Below, in pieces: positions 28,949 to 37,211 of a stretch of DNA of 64,000 nucleotides. Location: the NCBI RefSeq assembly GCF_037440165.1, contig NZ_JBBIUQ010000012.1, positions 1 to 64,000 on the forward strand, read 5' to 3'. How positions within the stretch are numbered: position 1 is the first letter of the stretch; the number at the start of each line of letters is the position of its first letter. Below the pieces are notes generated by a model, which was not told the origin of the DNA, did no database searches, and saw only the letters and a list, made by a program, of their open reading frames with translations. Source of the stretch: Ignavibacterium sp037440165 (GTDB lineage Bacteria; Bacteroidota; Ignavibacteria; Ignavibacteriales; Ignavibacteriaceae). The translations under genes were made by a program, and so were the position numbers.

Positions 28949-30274
28949 ATGAAAATACCTTTAGTTGCAATTGTAGGAAGACCCAATGTTGGTAAATCAA
29001 CACTATTCAATCGCCTGCTTGGCAAACGGGATGCGATAGTTGATGATGTTAGTGGTGTAACGCGCGACAGAAATTATGGTGAAAGCGATTGGTCAGGTAA
29101 AAAATTTCGATTGATTGATACAGGTGGTTATGTTCCTGAATCATCTGACCTTTTTGAATCTGCGATTCGCGAGCAGGTTGAAATTGCAATTGATGAAGCT
29201 GATTCAATAATATTTCTTCTTGACTTCAAAGCCGGATTAAATCCAATAGACAAAATAATTTCCAATATGCTTCGTCAATCCGGCAAAAAGTATTTTGTTG
29301 TGATAAATAAAGTTGATAACGAAATACAGAAACATGCTCTGAGTGAGTTTTATGAACTTGGTATGGAAAAAATATATAACATCAGTGCATTAAGCGGAAG
29401 ACAACTTGGTGATTTGCTTGATGATATAACTTCGGACGTTCCAGCAATTATCGAAACTGATTCTGATCCGAGATTGAAAATTGCAATTGTCGGAAGACCT
29501 AATGTTGGCAAATCATCTCTTACAAATGCGTTACTTGGTAAGGAAAGAAGCATTGTTACTGATATTCCCGGAACAACAAGGGACAGCATTGATTCAATTC
29601 TTAAATATTATGGTGAAGAAATTGTTCTGATTGATACTGCTGGACTCAGAAAGAAAAGTAAAGTTCAGGAGAGCATTGAGTTTTTTTCAAACCTCAGGAC
29701 CTATAAAGCAATTGGTGAGTGTGATGTTGCTATTGTGCTTCTTGATGCTAAACTTGGTTTTGAAAGTCAGGATCAAAAAATAATTGATGAAGTAATAAGA
29801 TGGAGAAAAGGTTTAATCATTGCTGTTAATAAGTGGGATTTAATCGAAAAGGATCAGAACACCGCTCAGATATTTGAGAAAGCAATAAAACAGAAATTGG
29901 GCACAGCATCTTTCGCACCAATCATTTTTATTTCGGCTTTAACCAAGCAAAGGATATTCAAACTTATTGAATTGAGTAAACAGGTTGAAGCAGAACGCAA
30001 AAAGAAAATTCCAACAAGTCAGCTTAACGAAGAAATTCTTCCTGAGATTGAAAAAAATCCACCGCCTGCAAAAAAAACCGGAAGAGAAGTTAAAATAAAA
30101 TATATTACTCAGGTTGGAACACATTATCCTATATTTTTATTTTTCACGAACTATCCTAATCAGGTTGCGGATCACTATAAAAGATTTTTGGAGAATCTAC
30201 TCAGAAGAAAATATGGTTTCGAAGGCGTTCCTTTAACATTATCATTCAAATCAAAATCAAAAGAATTTAAATGA
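28949..30274 (+). CDS. der: ribosome biogenesis GTPase Der (EngA)
   Basis: 441 residues, the usual size. Two tandem GTPase domains: the first has GRPNVGKSTLFNRLLG, DTGGY and NKVD; the second GRPNVGKSSLTNALLG, DTAGLRKK and NKWDL. A C-terminal KH-like domain follows (about 355-441). Der helps mature the 50S subunit. TAATTTTG at 28901-28908 fits the Bacteroidota -7 element but may be chance. The stop overlaps upp. Confidence 0.97.
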   Translation: MKIPLVAIVGRPNVGKSTLFNRLLGKRDAIVDDVSGVTRDRNYGESDWSGKKFRLIDTGGYVPESSDLFESAIREQVEIAIDEADSIIFLLDFKAGLNPIDKIISNMLRQSGKKYFVVINKVDNEIQKHALSEFYELGMEKIYNISALSGRQLGDLLDDITSDVPAIIETDSDPRLKIAIVGRPNVGKSSLTNALLGKERSIVTDIPGTTRDSIDSILKYYGEEIVLIDTAGLRKKSKVQESIEFFSNLRTYKAIGECDVAIVLLDAKLGFESQDQKIIDEVIRWRKGLIIAVNKWDLIEKDQNTAQIFEKAIKQKLGTASFAPIIFISALTKQRIFKLIELSKQVEAERKKKIPTSQLNEEILPEIEKNPPPAKKTGREVKIKYITQVGTHYPIFLFFTNYPNQVADHYKRFLENLLRRKYGFEGVPLTLSFKSKSKEFK

Positions 30275-30897
30275 AAAATTTTTACATTGTTGAACATCCG
30301 TTAATCAAAAAAGATTTAACAATTCTTCGTGATAAAAATACGCAACCAGAAATTTTCAGATCAGCTTTGCAGCGGATTTCAAATTTGCTTGCAGCAGAAA
30401 TATCAAAAAATATTTCACTCGAAGAAATTGAAGTTAAAACTCCATTGGAAAGAACAGTCGGCTATAAACTGAAACGACAAATTGTTCTTGTTCCGGTTTT
30501 AAGAGCCGGACTCGGAATGGTAAATGTTTTTCTTGAACTTATCCCTGATTCAAAAGTTGGTCACATTGGTCTGCAAAGAAATGAAGAAACTCTTGAACCC
30601 ATTGAGTATTACTTTAAAACTCCTTCCGAACTCGAAAAATCTGATGTGATTCTGCTTGATCCAATGTTAGCAACAGGCGGAAGCGCATCTGGAGCGATTA
30701 CTTATCTTAAAAAGCGAGGTGCTCAAACAATTTATTTTGCCTGTGTTGTTGCAGCACCAAAAGGTGTTAACAGAATAAATTCTGACCACCCGGAAGTAAA
30801 AATTTATTCGGCTTCATTAGACAGAGAGCTAAATAACAAAGGTTACATCTTACCCGGACTTGGAGATGCTGGTGACAGAACTTTTGGTACGCTTTAA
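30271..30897 (+). CDS. upp: uracil phosphoribosyltransferase
   Basis: 208 residues. It converts uracil and PRPP to UMP. The PRPP loop is seen in LLDPMLATGGSASGAI, with VPVLRAGLGMV before it and GDAGDRTFGT at the C-terminus, all typical of Upp. Start ATG overlaps the der stop, and the end overlaps the next gene by about 26 bases. Confidence 0.95.
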   Translation: MKNFYIVEHPLIKKDLTILRDKNTQPEIFRSALQRISNLLAAEISKNISLEEIEVKTPLERTVGYKLKRQIVLVPVLRAGLGMVNVFLELIPDSKVGHIGLQRNEETLEPIEYYFKTPSELEKSDVILLDPMLATGGSASGAITYLKKRGAQTIYFACVVAAPKGVNRINSDHPEVKIYSASLDRELNNKGYILPGLGDAGDRTFGTL

Positions 30898-31903
30898 TAT
30901 AATATTTATAGCATTCCTTTTTTTAGCTTCAACTTTATCTGCTCAGTCTTATCCGGATAAAAATGTTGATGAATTACTTCGAAAGGGAATTGATAAAATC
31001 ATCAATCAGAAATATGATGAATCAAAACAGATTTTTTCCGCACTGGACAGGCAAAGAAGTGACTTACCTTTAGGAAAAATTTATCTTGCCGCAGCTGAGA
31101 TAGCACAAAGTTATGATTATGAAATACCGTTTAATCATAATCTGATTACTGATTATCTTGAAACTGCCAAAAGTATTTCGGAAAAGCTCGTTGAGAATAA
31201 TGAAAAAAATATCTGGAATAAATATTTTCTTGCTCTCACCCAAGGATACATTGCATATTATGATGCGATAAGAGGAAGCTGGCTTCAGGCAGTATCGACC
31301 GGATTAAGTTCGATTTCTTTATTTGATGATATTCTTAAAGAAGATAGTTCTTTTCACGATGCTTATATAGCTATCGGAACTTACAAATATTGGAAAAGTG
31401 CAAAAACAGAATTTCTGAACTGGCTTCCTTTTATTGACGATGAAAAAAATTTGGGAATAAAGTATCTTTCATTCGCTGTTAAAAATTCCTCATACAATTA
31501 TCATCTTGCCGTTAATTCACTAATCTGGATTTACATTGATCGCGAAAGATATGCTGATGCTATTGAATTAGCTGAACAAGCTCTGAATAAATATCCTTCA
31601 TCAAGAATATTCAGATGGGGATTGGCAAGAGCTTATGAAAATATTAATCCGCAGAAAGCAATTGATGAATATTTTAAGGTGCTAAATTCATATCCTGATA
31701 TATTAAAATCAAATAAAGTAAATGAAGTAACACTAAAGCATATCATTGCCCAACAGTATAACAAAATCGGTAAAAAATCAGAGGCAAAGAGATTGTGTGA
31801 AGAAATTTTAAGTATAAAAAACTATTCTGATTATGAGAAGGAAAAACTTGAAAGCAGGTTAAAAAGAGTAAAAGAGTTATTGAATGAATTAAACAGATAT
31901 TAA
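30872..31903 (+). CDS. TPR-containing secreted protein
   Basis: 343 residues from a GTG at 30872 with GGAG six bases upstream. ATG 30866 and TTG 30860 or 30884 are alternatives, all inside or near the end of upp. The start leads into a signal peptide (IIFIAFLFLASTLSAQ). The mature part is helical with degenerate TPR units (RYADAIELAEQALNKYPSS, INPQKAIDEYFKVLNSYP). No enzyme motif. The role may be scaffolding in the periplasm. It overlaps upp, so it is likely co-transcribed although the functions are unrelated. Confidence 0.7.
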   Translation: MTELLVRFNIIFIAFLFLASTLSAQSYPDKNVDELLRKGIDKIINQKYDESKQIFSALDRQRSDLPLGKIYLAAAEIAQSYDYEIPFNHNLITDYLETAKSISEKLVENNEKNIWNKYFLALTQGYIAYYDAIRGSWLQAVSTGLSSISLFDDILKEDSSFHDAYIAIGTYKYWKSAKTEFLNWLPFIDDEKNLGIKYLSFAVKNSSYNYHLAVNSLIWIYIDRERYADAIELAEQALNKYPSSRIFRWGLARAYENINPQKAIDEYFKVLNSYPDILKSNKVNEVTLKHIIAQQYNKIGKKSEAKRLCEEILSIKNYSDYEKEKLESRLKRVKELLNELNRY

Positions 31904-31984
31904 ATATTACCCACACAAGCGGCTGACTTTAAGTAGTCAGAAAAATAAAGTAAATTCCTACCGAGATTTTATCACACTATAAAA

Positions 31985-34159
31985 ATGGCTTTAGATAATC
32001 CGAAATTTCAGATGATGCTTGATGCTTTGCTAAAGAATTGCAGAAAAAATCTTCCTAAAGTTGATGAAGCATTAATAACCAAAGCATTTGAGTATAGTCT
32101 TGAAGCACATAAAAATGAAATTCGCGCTTCTGGTGAGCCATATTTTACCCATCCTTACGAAGTAGCAAACATAGCAGTTGAGGAATTTCCATTAGATGAC
32201 ATAACAGTTGTTAGTGCATTACTTCACGATGTTATAGAAGATACAGACTATACTTTAAAAATTCTTTCAAAAGAGTTCAGTAAAGAAGTAGCTGAAATAG
32301 TTGATGGCGTTACTAAGATAAGCGGAATATTTAAAGGACACGAAATCACGAAAGCAGAAAACTATCGCAAGTTATTGCTTTCAATGGTAAAGGATGTTCG
32401 GGTTATACTCGTGAAGTTTGCCGACAGACTTCACAATATGCGAACACTTGAGTTTGTTAGTCCGGATAAGCAAAGAAGAATTGCTCAGGAAACTCTTGAG
32501 ATATACGCACCATTTGCTAATCGTTTTGGATTGGCAAAAGTTAAGTGGGAACTTGAAGATTTATCATTCAAATTCCTGAACAGGGAAGCTTATGAAGAAC
32601 TCGCAAGAAAACTTAAGGCAAAAAGAAAAGACAGAGAAGTTTATATTAAAAAATTCTCAGAACCAATTATCAAAAAACTTAATGAGTATAAACTGAAATA
32701 TGAATTAAGCGGAAGACCAAAACATCTTTACAGCATCTACAGAAAAATGGTAAGACGTAATAAACCATTCGAAGAAATTTATGATCTGTTTGCTGTCAGA
32801 ATTATTCTTGACACTGATGACGCAAACGCCTGCTACACAGTTTTAGGAATTGTAAATCAGATTTATCTTCCTGTTCCTGATCGTTTCAAAGATTATATAT
32901 CGATTCCAAAGACGAATAACTATCAATCAATTCACACAACTGTTGTTGGGCCTGAAGGAAGACTTGTTGAAGTTCAGATAAGAACACTACAAATGCACGA
33001 AGTTGCTGAAAAAGGTGTAGCGGCTCACTGGAGATACAAAGAAAGTAAAACTGCAACAGATAAGGATCTGGAAAATTGGGTGAACTGGATTCGTGACATT
33101 TTTGAAAATGCATCCAAAGATGAGCAAAGAAAAGAACTGCTCGAAAGTTTTAAGCTCAATCTTTATCAGGATGAAATTTATGTCTTCACTCCTAAAGGTG
33201 ATTTGAGACGATTACCAGTTGGTTCAACTCCGGTTGATTTTGCTTTTGAAATTCACAGTAAAGTCGGACACCACTGCATCGGTGCGAAAGTAGATGGAAA
33301 AATTGTGCCGCTCGATACAGAACTTCACAGTGGCGATCAGGTTGAAATTATCACTTCAAAAAATCAGCATCCCAACAAGAACTGGTTAAAGTTTGTAAAA
33401 ACACACAAAGCAAAAAATGAAATCCGGAAATGGCTGAACAAAGAAGAGCAGGAGATAATTGAAAAAGGAAAAGAAATCTGGGAGAAGAAAATCAAAAAAC
33501 TTAAACTTACATTTAATGCGGATGAACTTCTCAGATTAGCTCACCTGAATAAATACGATAATGTAAAACAATTTTATAAGGCCATTGCGCAAGGTTTATT
33601 AAATGTTGATGATGTAATAACAGCAAACAAAGAAAGAGAAGAACGGGAAAAACAAAAAGAACTTGGCTTTGACAAATTTGCTAATGTAGCCAGAAGTGAT
33701 GTCGGTGGAATTTTAGTTGACGGGAAAAAATCTGGAATCTTATACATATATGCTAAATGCTGTAATCCGATTCCCGGAGATCCGGTGATTGGTTATATTA
33801 CAGTCGGTGAAGGAATAAAAATTCATAGAAAGAATTGTGTGAACCTGTTAAATTTATCTGTAGCAGATTCATCAAAGCTTGTCAATGTTCAATGGCCTGA
33901 AACTGAGGATAATCTCTTTGTTGCAGGATTAACAATTCGCGGTGAAGACAGACCTGGAATTCTCAACGATATTTCTCATACAATTGTAACCTATCGCAAC
34001 ACCAATATTAAATCGATTAACATCAACACCACTGATTCAACATTTGAAGGAAGTGTTACTTTATATGTTCAGAATCTTGAGCATTTGAACAGAATTATGG
34101 AACGATTGAAAAAGGTTCAGGGAATATTTTCAGTTGAAAGATTTGAAAGCACTTTATGA
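31985..34159 (+). CDS. spoT: bifunctional (p)ppGpp synthetase/hydrolase
   Basis: 724 residues, the full Rel/Spo length. HD hydrolase domain about 40-190 with THPYEVANIA and ALLHDVIEDTDYT; synthetase about 250-365 with RPKHLYSIYRKM, YDLFAVRIIL, TNNYQSIHTTV and VEVQIRTLQMHE; TGS about 400-465 (YVFTPKGDLRRLP); C-terminal ACT about 650-724 (GEDRPGILNDIS). Key motifs of both activities are present, so it should both make and degrade (p)ppGpp. The stop overlaps ruvX by ATGA. A hairpin of CTGACT/AGTCAG lies at 31923-31940 in the leader; its role is unclear. Confidence 0.95.
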   Translation: MALDNPKFQMMLDALLKNCRKNLPKVDEALITKAFEYSLEAHKNEIRASGEPYFTHPYEVANIAVEEFPLDDITVVSALLHDVIEDTDYTLKILSKEFSKEVAEIVDGVTKISGIFKGHEITKAENYRKLLLSMVKDVRVILVKFADRLHNMRTLEFVSPDKQRRIAQETLEIYAPFANRFGLAKVKWELEDLSFKFLNREAYEELARKLKAKRKDREVYIKKFSEPIIKKLNEYKLKYELSGRPKHLYSIYRKMVRRNKPFEEIYDLFAVRIILDTDDANACYTVLGIVNQIYLPVPDRFKDYISIPKTNNYQSIHTTVVGPEGRLVEVQIRTLQMHEVAEKGVAAHWRYKESKTATDKDLENWVNWIRDIFENASKDEQRKELLESFKLNLYQDEIYVFTPKGDLRRLPVGSTPVDFAFEIHSKVGHHCIGAKVDGKIVPLDTELHSGDQVEIITSKNQHPNKNWLKFVKTHKAKNEIRKWLNKEEQEIIEKGKEIWEKKIKKLKLTFNADELLRLAHLNKYDNVKQFYKAIAQGLLNVDDVITANKEREEREKQKELGFDKFANVARSDVGGILVDGKKSGILYIYAKCCNPIPGDPVIGYITVGEGIKIHRKNCVNLLNLSVADSSKLVNVQWPETEDNLFVAGLTIRGEDRPGILNDISHTIVTYRNTNIKSININTTDSTFEGSVTLYVQNLEHLNRIMERLKKVQGIFSVERFESTL

Positions 34160-34587
34160 GTGAAGATAATTTTACAAGAATAATGTCCATTGATTTTGGT
34201 TTGAAAAGAATTGGAATTGCATTAAGCGATCCACTTAAAAAATTTGCCTCACCCTTTCTAACAATTTCAAATGATGAAAAGGTTTTTACAAATTTGAAAA
34301 AGATAATTGAAGAAAAATCAGTTGAGAAAATAATCTTAGGATTACCTGAAGATTCACCAAACTCCTCTAAATCCGTTTATAATGATGTGGTCGAGTTTAA
34401 GTCACAGCTTGAAAACAGATTTAATATTCAGGTAATACTCTGGAATGAAACACACACTTCAAAAATTGCTGAGCGGAGAATTATTGAATCTGTGAAAAGT
34501 AAAAAGAAGCGACAGGATAAAGGATTGATAGATATGCAGTCAGCAGCAATAATTCTTTCTGAATATCTTGACTCACAGACTCAGTAA
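34156..34587 (+). CDS. ruvX: putative Holliday junction resolvase RuvX/YqgF
   Basis: 143 residues. An RNase H-like fold with the first acidic residue in IMSIDFGLKRIGIALSDP, then VEKIILGLPED and a C-terminal KGLIDMQSAAIILSEYL with the last acidic residue. RuvX also takes part in rRNA 5' processing in other bacteria. It overlaps spoT and lies 63 bases before the BMC-like genes. Confidence 0.9.
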   Translation: MSEDNFTRIMSIDFGLKRIGIALSDPLKKFASPFLTISNDEKVFTNLKKIIEEKSVEKIILGLPEDSPNSSKSVYNDVVEFKSQLENRFNIQVILWNETHTSKIAERRIIESVKSKKKRQDKGLIDMQSAAIILSEYLDSQTQ

Positions 34588-34650
34588 AATTGATAATTAA
34601 AATGCGTACTTATATTTTTGGTAGAGATAAATCTTTATGGGAGCACATCA

Positions 34651-34935
34651 ATGCTTAAACAATCACTTGGGATAATCGAGACAAATTCATTAAGCAGTGC
34701 AGTTGAAATTGCACACCTTATGGTTGATAAATTTGGTGTTACTCTTTCAAATGTTCGTCAGCTTTTGAATGGTTACACAACAGTTTTTATAAAAGGCGAA
34801 CTGGGAGCAGTTCAGGATGCAATTGATTTTGGAGCAGGCCACTGTACAGAAAAAAATTCGCTTGTAGCAAAATCCGTTATTGCAATGCCTCACGAGGATT
34901 TGTTTAATTTTATAGAAGAGGGAAAAGATGAATAA
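34651..34935 (+). CDS. BMC-domain (microcompartment shell-like) protein
   Basis: 94 residues from ATG 34651, with GGGAG eight bases ahead; a TTG at 34618 is less likely. The sequence follows the hexameric BMC shell domain from end to end: QSLGIIETNSLSSAVEIAH, then TTVFIKGELGAVQDAIDFGA and a C-terminal VIAMPHED, matching the canonical xxGxIETxGLxxAxxAAD, VxGDVGAVxxAxxAG and HVIPRPHxD segments. The pore-region residues differ (QLLNGYTT in place of KIGSGLVT). Known BMC proteins form polyhedral shells around enzymes, but no such enzyme is encoded nearby. The end overlaps the next BMC-like gene by 8 bases. Confidence 0.85.
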   Translation: MLKQSLGIIETNSLSSAVEIAHLMVDKFGVTLSNVRQLLNGYTTVFIKGELGAVQDAIDFGAGHCTEKNSLVAKSVIAMPHEDLFNFIEEGKDE

Positions 34936-35659
34936 CTCTATCGCAATAATTGAAGTTAAAGGATTTTGTGCATCAGTTATTGCGGTAGATTCTATACTGA
35001 AAAATTCAGATGTTGATATTCATCTTAATGAAATAAAAAATGGTAATGTATTGCTAAAACTGAAAGGGAATTTACCTCAGATAAAATATGCCTTCAATCT
35101 TGCTGTTGAAAGTATAAACAGAATCACTTCTGTGATGAACTCAAGTGTGTTAGAAAAACTTAATCCCTCAATTGAAGATAAATTTTTCAACAATCATGAA
35201 TTAACAAAAGCAAAGTCAGTTAAACCAAAAGATGAAAAGTTTCAGGTAAATATTGAGTTACCTCATAAAGAAAAAAATGTTGAAGAGCCTTCAGTAAATG
35301 TTCAGTCAAAAAGAGTTGGAAAACCAGTTGAGAAAAAAACAACTGCAGTAAATAGACTAGAACATTCAGAGAAAACTTCTGAACTAAATCTTAGCACAAT
35401 AGAAAGATTGCGGCTTGAAGCACTTGGCAAAGCAAGAAAAAGTGTTACTTCAACTAATGAACAAAAATCAGAAAAACCTAAACTAAAAGTTCTTTCATCG
35501 TACAATGTAAAAAAACTTTCAGATCTTGATGGTTTGAATGTTCATAAACTTAGAAGGGTTGCACGTGATTTTGAGGAATTTCCAATCAAAGGCAGACAGA
35601 TATCAATTGCAAATCGTGATGAGCTGATGGTTTACTTTAAACAAATCTTACCGGAATAA
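34928..35659 (+). CDS. second BMC-like protein with charged linker and C-terminal SAP/Rho_N-like segment
   Basis: 243 residues. Residues 1-78 look like a divergent BMC domain (SIAIIEVKGFCASVIAVDSI, then LLKLKGNLPQIKYAFNLAVE). A Lys/Glu/Ser-rich linker (about 79-190) follows. The last 50 residues (LSDLDGLNVHKLRRVARDF, then ISIANRDELMVYFKQIL) resemble short helical nucleic-acid-binding modules of SAP or Rho_N type; that likeness is tentative. EutK is a known BMC protein with a C-terminal nucleic-acid-binding domain, a conceptual parallel. Translation is coupled to the first BMC gene by the 8-base overlap. The two probably form one complex. Confidence 0.7.
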   Translation: MNNSIAIIEVKGFCASVIAVDSILKNSDVDIHLNEIKNGNVLLKLKGNLPQIKYAFNLAVESINRITSVMNSSVLEKLNPSIEDKFFNNHELTKAKSVKPKDEKFQVNIELPHKEKNVEEPSVNVQSKRVGKPVEKKTTAVNRLEHSEKTSELNLSTIERLRLEALGKARKSVTSTNEQKSEKPKLKVLSSYNVKKLSDLDGLNVHKLRRVARDFEEFPIKGRQISIANRDELMVYFKQILPE

Positions 35660-35660
35660 T

Positions 35661-36572
35661 TTGAATAAAAAAATTTACATAATCATAATCTCTGTTTTAT
35701 TTTCTGTAACAGTATGGGTAAGCATTGCACTATCGGATGAATACTATTCAACTTATAAACTACCGATTGAAGTCATAGATTTGCCTTCCGGTTATGCAGT
35801 TGGTAACAAACTTCCAGATACAATAACAATCAGACTTAAAGCAGACGGATGGAAACTGATGTCATTTGAGTTAGGCGGTTCAAATTATTTTTTTGTATCA
35901 GTAAAAGGTGATAGTGGTATTGTTTCCACAAATCTTCTTACGAATGTTGAAAACAATCCGTGGTTCTCTGCAGGAATAAATATACTTGATATTAATCCAA
36001 AAACTATTAAAATTCATGTTGAACCATTCGCCGAGAAAATGTTAAGAGTAATCCCTCAACTCGATTTAGACTTTAAGGAAGGTTTTAATCTTGCCACAAA
36101 AGTAAAAATTGAACCAGATTCAATATTGGTAAGTGGACCGAAAAGTTTAATTAAGAATTTGGAGGGATTCAGAACTAAGGAAATCTCCTTAAGAAAACTT
36201 GATCAGAAATTAACTATAACATCGGAACTGGAAAATCTTCGCGGATTTGAAACCTTTCCAAAGATAGTTAACATAACCCTTGATGTTCAGCGAATAGTTG
36301 AAAATACAATTTCAAATATTCCCGTAAATGTTTTAAACCAACCTGCTAATGTTGAAATCGTTTTAATCCCCAATACCATTGTTTGTACTTTTCGTGGTGG
36401 AATAAACATTCTTGGTAAAATTTCTGCTAATGATATAACCGCTTCAGTAGATTACTTCAAGGTAATCAATGATACTCTTGGATTTATCAAACCGGAGATT
36501 CAACTGCCAGCAGATTTAAGTCTGTTATCAGTTAAACCCGATAAATTGAAATATGTAATTAAAAAATATTAA
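35661..36572 (+). CDS. YbbR-like domain protein
   Basis: 303 residues starting at a TTG one base after the previous stop. N-terminal membrane helix (KIYIIIISVLFSVTVWVSIAL) split by no further helix, then YbbR-type beta repeats; family signs are LPSGYAVGNKLPDTITIRLKA and VKIEPDSILVSGPKSLI. In Firmicutes YbbR (CdaR) controls the cyclase CdaA, but no cdaA is seen here. The protein is likely periplasmic and anchored in the inner membrane. Confidence 0.75.
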   Translation: MNKKIYIIIISVLFSVTVWVSIALSDEYYSTYKLPIEVIDLPSGYAVGNKLPDTITIRLKADGWKLMSFELGGSNYFFVSVKGDSGIVSTNLLTNVENNPWFSAGINILDINPKTIKIHVEPFAEKMLRVIPQLDLDFKEGFNLATKVKIEPDSILVSGPKSLIKNLEGFRTKEISLRKLDQKLTITSELENLRGFETFPKIVNITLDVQRIVENTISNIPVNVLNQPANVEIVLIPNTIVCTFRGGINILGKISANDITASVDYFKVINDTLGFIKPEIQLPADLSLLSVKPDKLKYVIKKY

Positions 36573-36592
36573 CTCAACAAAGATTAATTTTT

Positions 36593-37210
36593 ATGTTTAT
36601 TACTTTTGAAGGAATTGACTTCTGTGGAAAATCAACTCAGGTTGAGCTGTTAAAAAAATATTTTGAAGAAAAAGGTAAATCAGTTAAAATAATACGTGAA
36701 CCGGGCGGAACAGAAATATCAGAAAAGATAAGAGATATTCTGTTAGATAAAAAAAATAATAAAATGTTTATGGAAACTGAGCTGCTATTATTCTCCGCAA
36801 GCAGAGCACAATTGGTAAGAGAAAAAATAATTCCTTATCTGGAAAAAGGTAATGTTGTAATTTCTGACAGATTTCATGATTCATCAACTGCATATCAGGG
36901 TTTTGGACGAGGTTTGCCGATAGACTCTGTTTTGAGTATACATAGTTTAGCTATTGGGAATACAATTCCTGCTTTAACATTCATTATTGATATTCCGATT
37001 GAAGTTGCGATTAAACGTAAAGCAGAAAAAACTCATCAGGAACTGGACAGAATAGAAGTATCATCGAATGACTTTTTTGAAAAAGTAAGGAATGGTTATC
37101 TTACACTTGCAGAAAAAGATAAAAGGTTTAAGGTTATAGACGGAACTCAGTCAATAGAAACAATTCACAGGATAATTATTAATTTCATCGAAGAATTTGA
37201 GCATAATTGA
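36593..37210 (+). CDS. tmk: thymidylate kinase
   Basis: 205 residues. It phosphorylates dTMP to dTDP. P-loop FEGIDFCGKSTQ fits GxxxxGKS, with Phe-Cys where most have Gly-Ser or Gly-Ala. REPGGTEISEKIR, DRFHDSSTAYQG and the LID segment KRKAEKTHQELDRIE are all present. Two bases separate it from the peptidase start. Confidence 0.95.
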   Translation: MFITFEGIDFCGKSTQVELLKKYFEEKGKSVKIIREPGGTEISEKIRDILLDKKNNKMFMETELLLFSASRAQLVREKIIPYLEKGNVVISDRFHDSSTAYQGFGRGLPIDSVLSIHSLAIGNTIPALTFIIDIPIEVAIKRKAEKTHQELDRIEVSSNDFFEKVRNGYLTLAEKDKRFKVIDGTQSIETIHRIIINFIEEFEHN

Positions 37211-37211
37211 T

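Noticed and set aside
35661..36572. Call of this YbbR-like protein as CdaR of a c-di-AMP system
   Set aside because: No diadenylate cyclase gene is next to it in the window, so the specific role is not supported.
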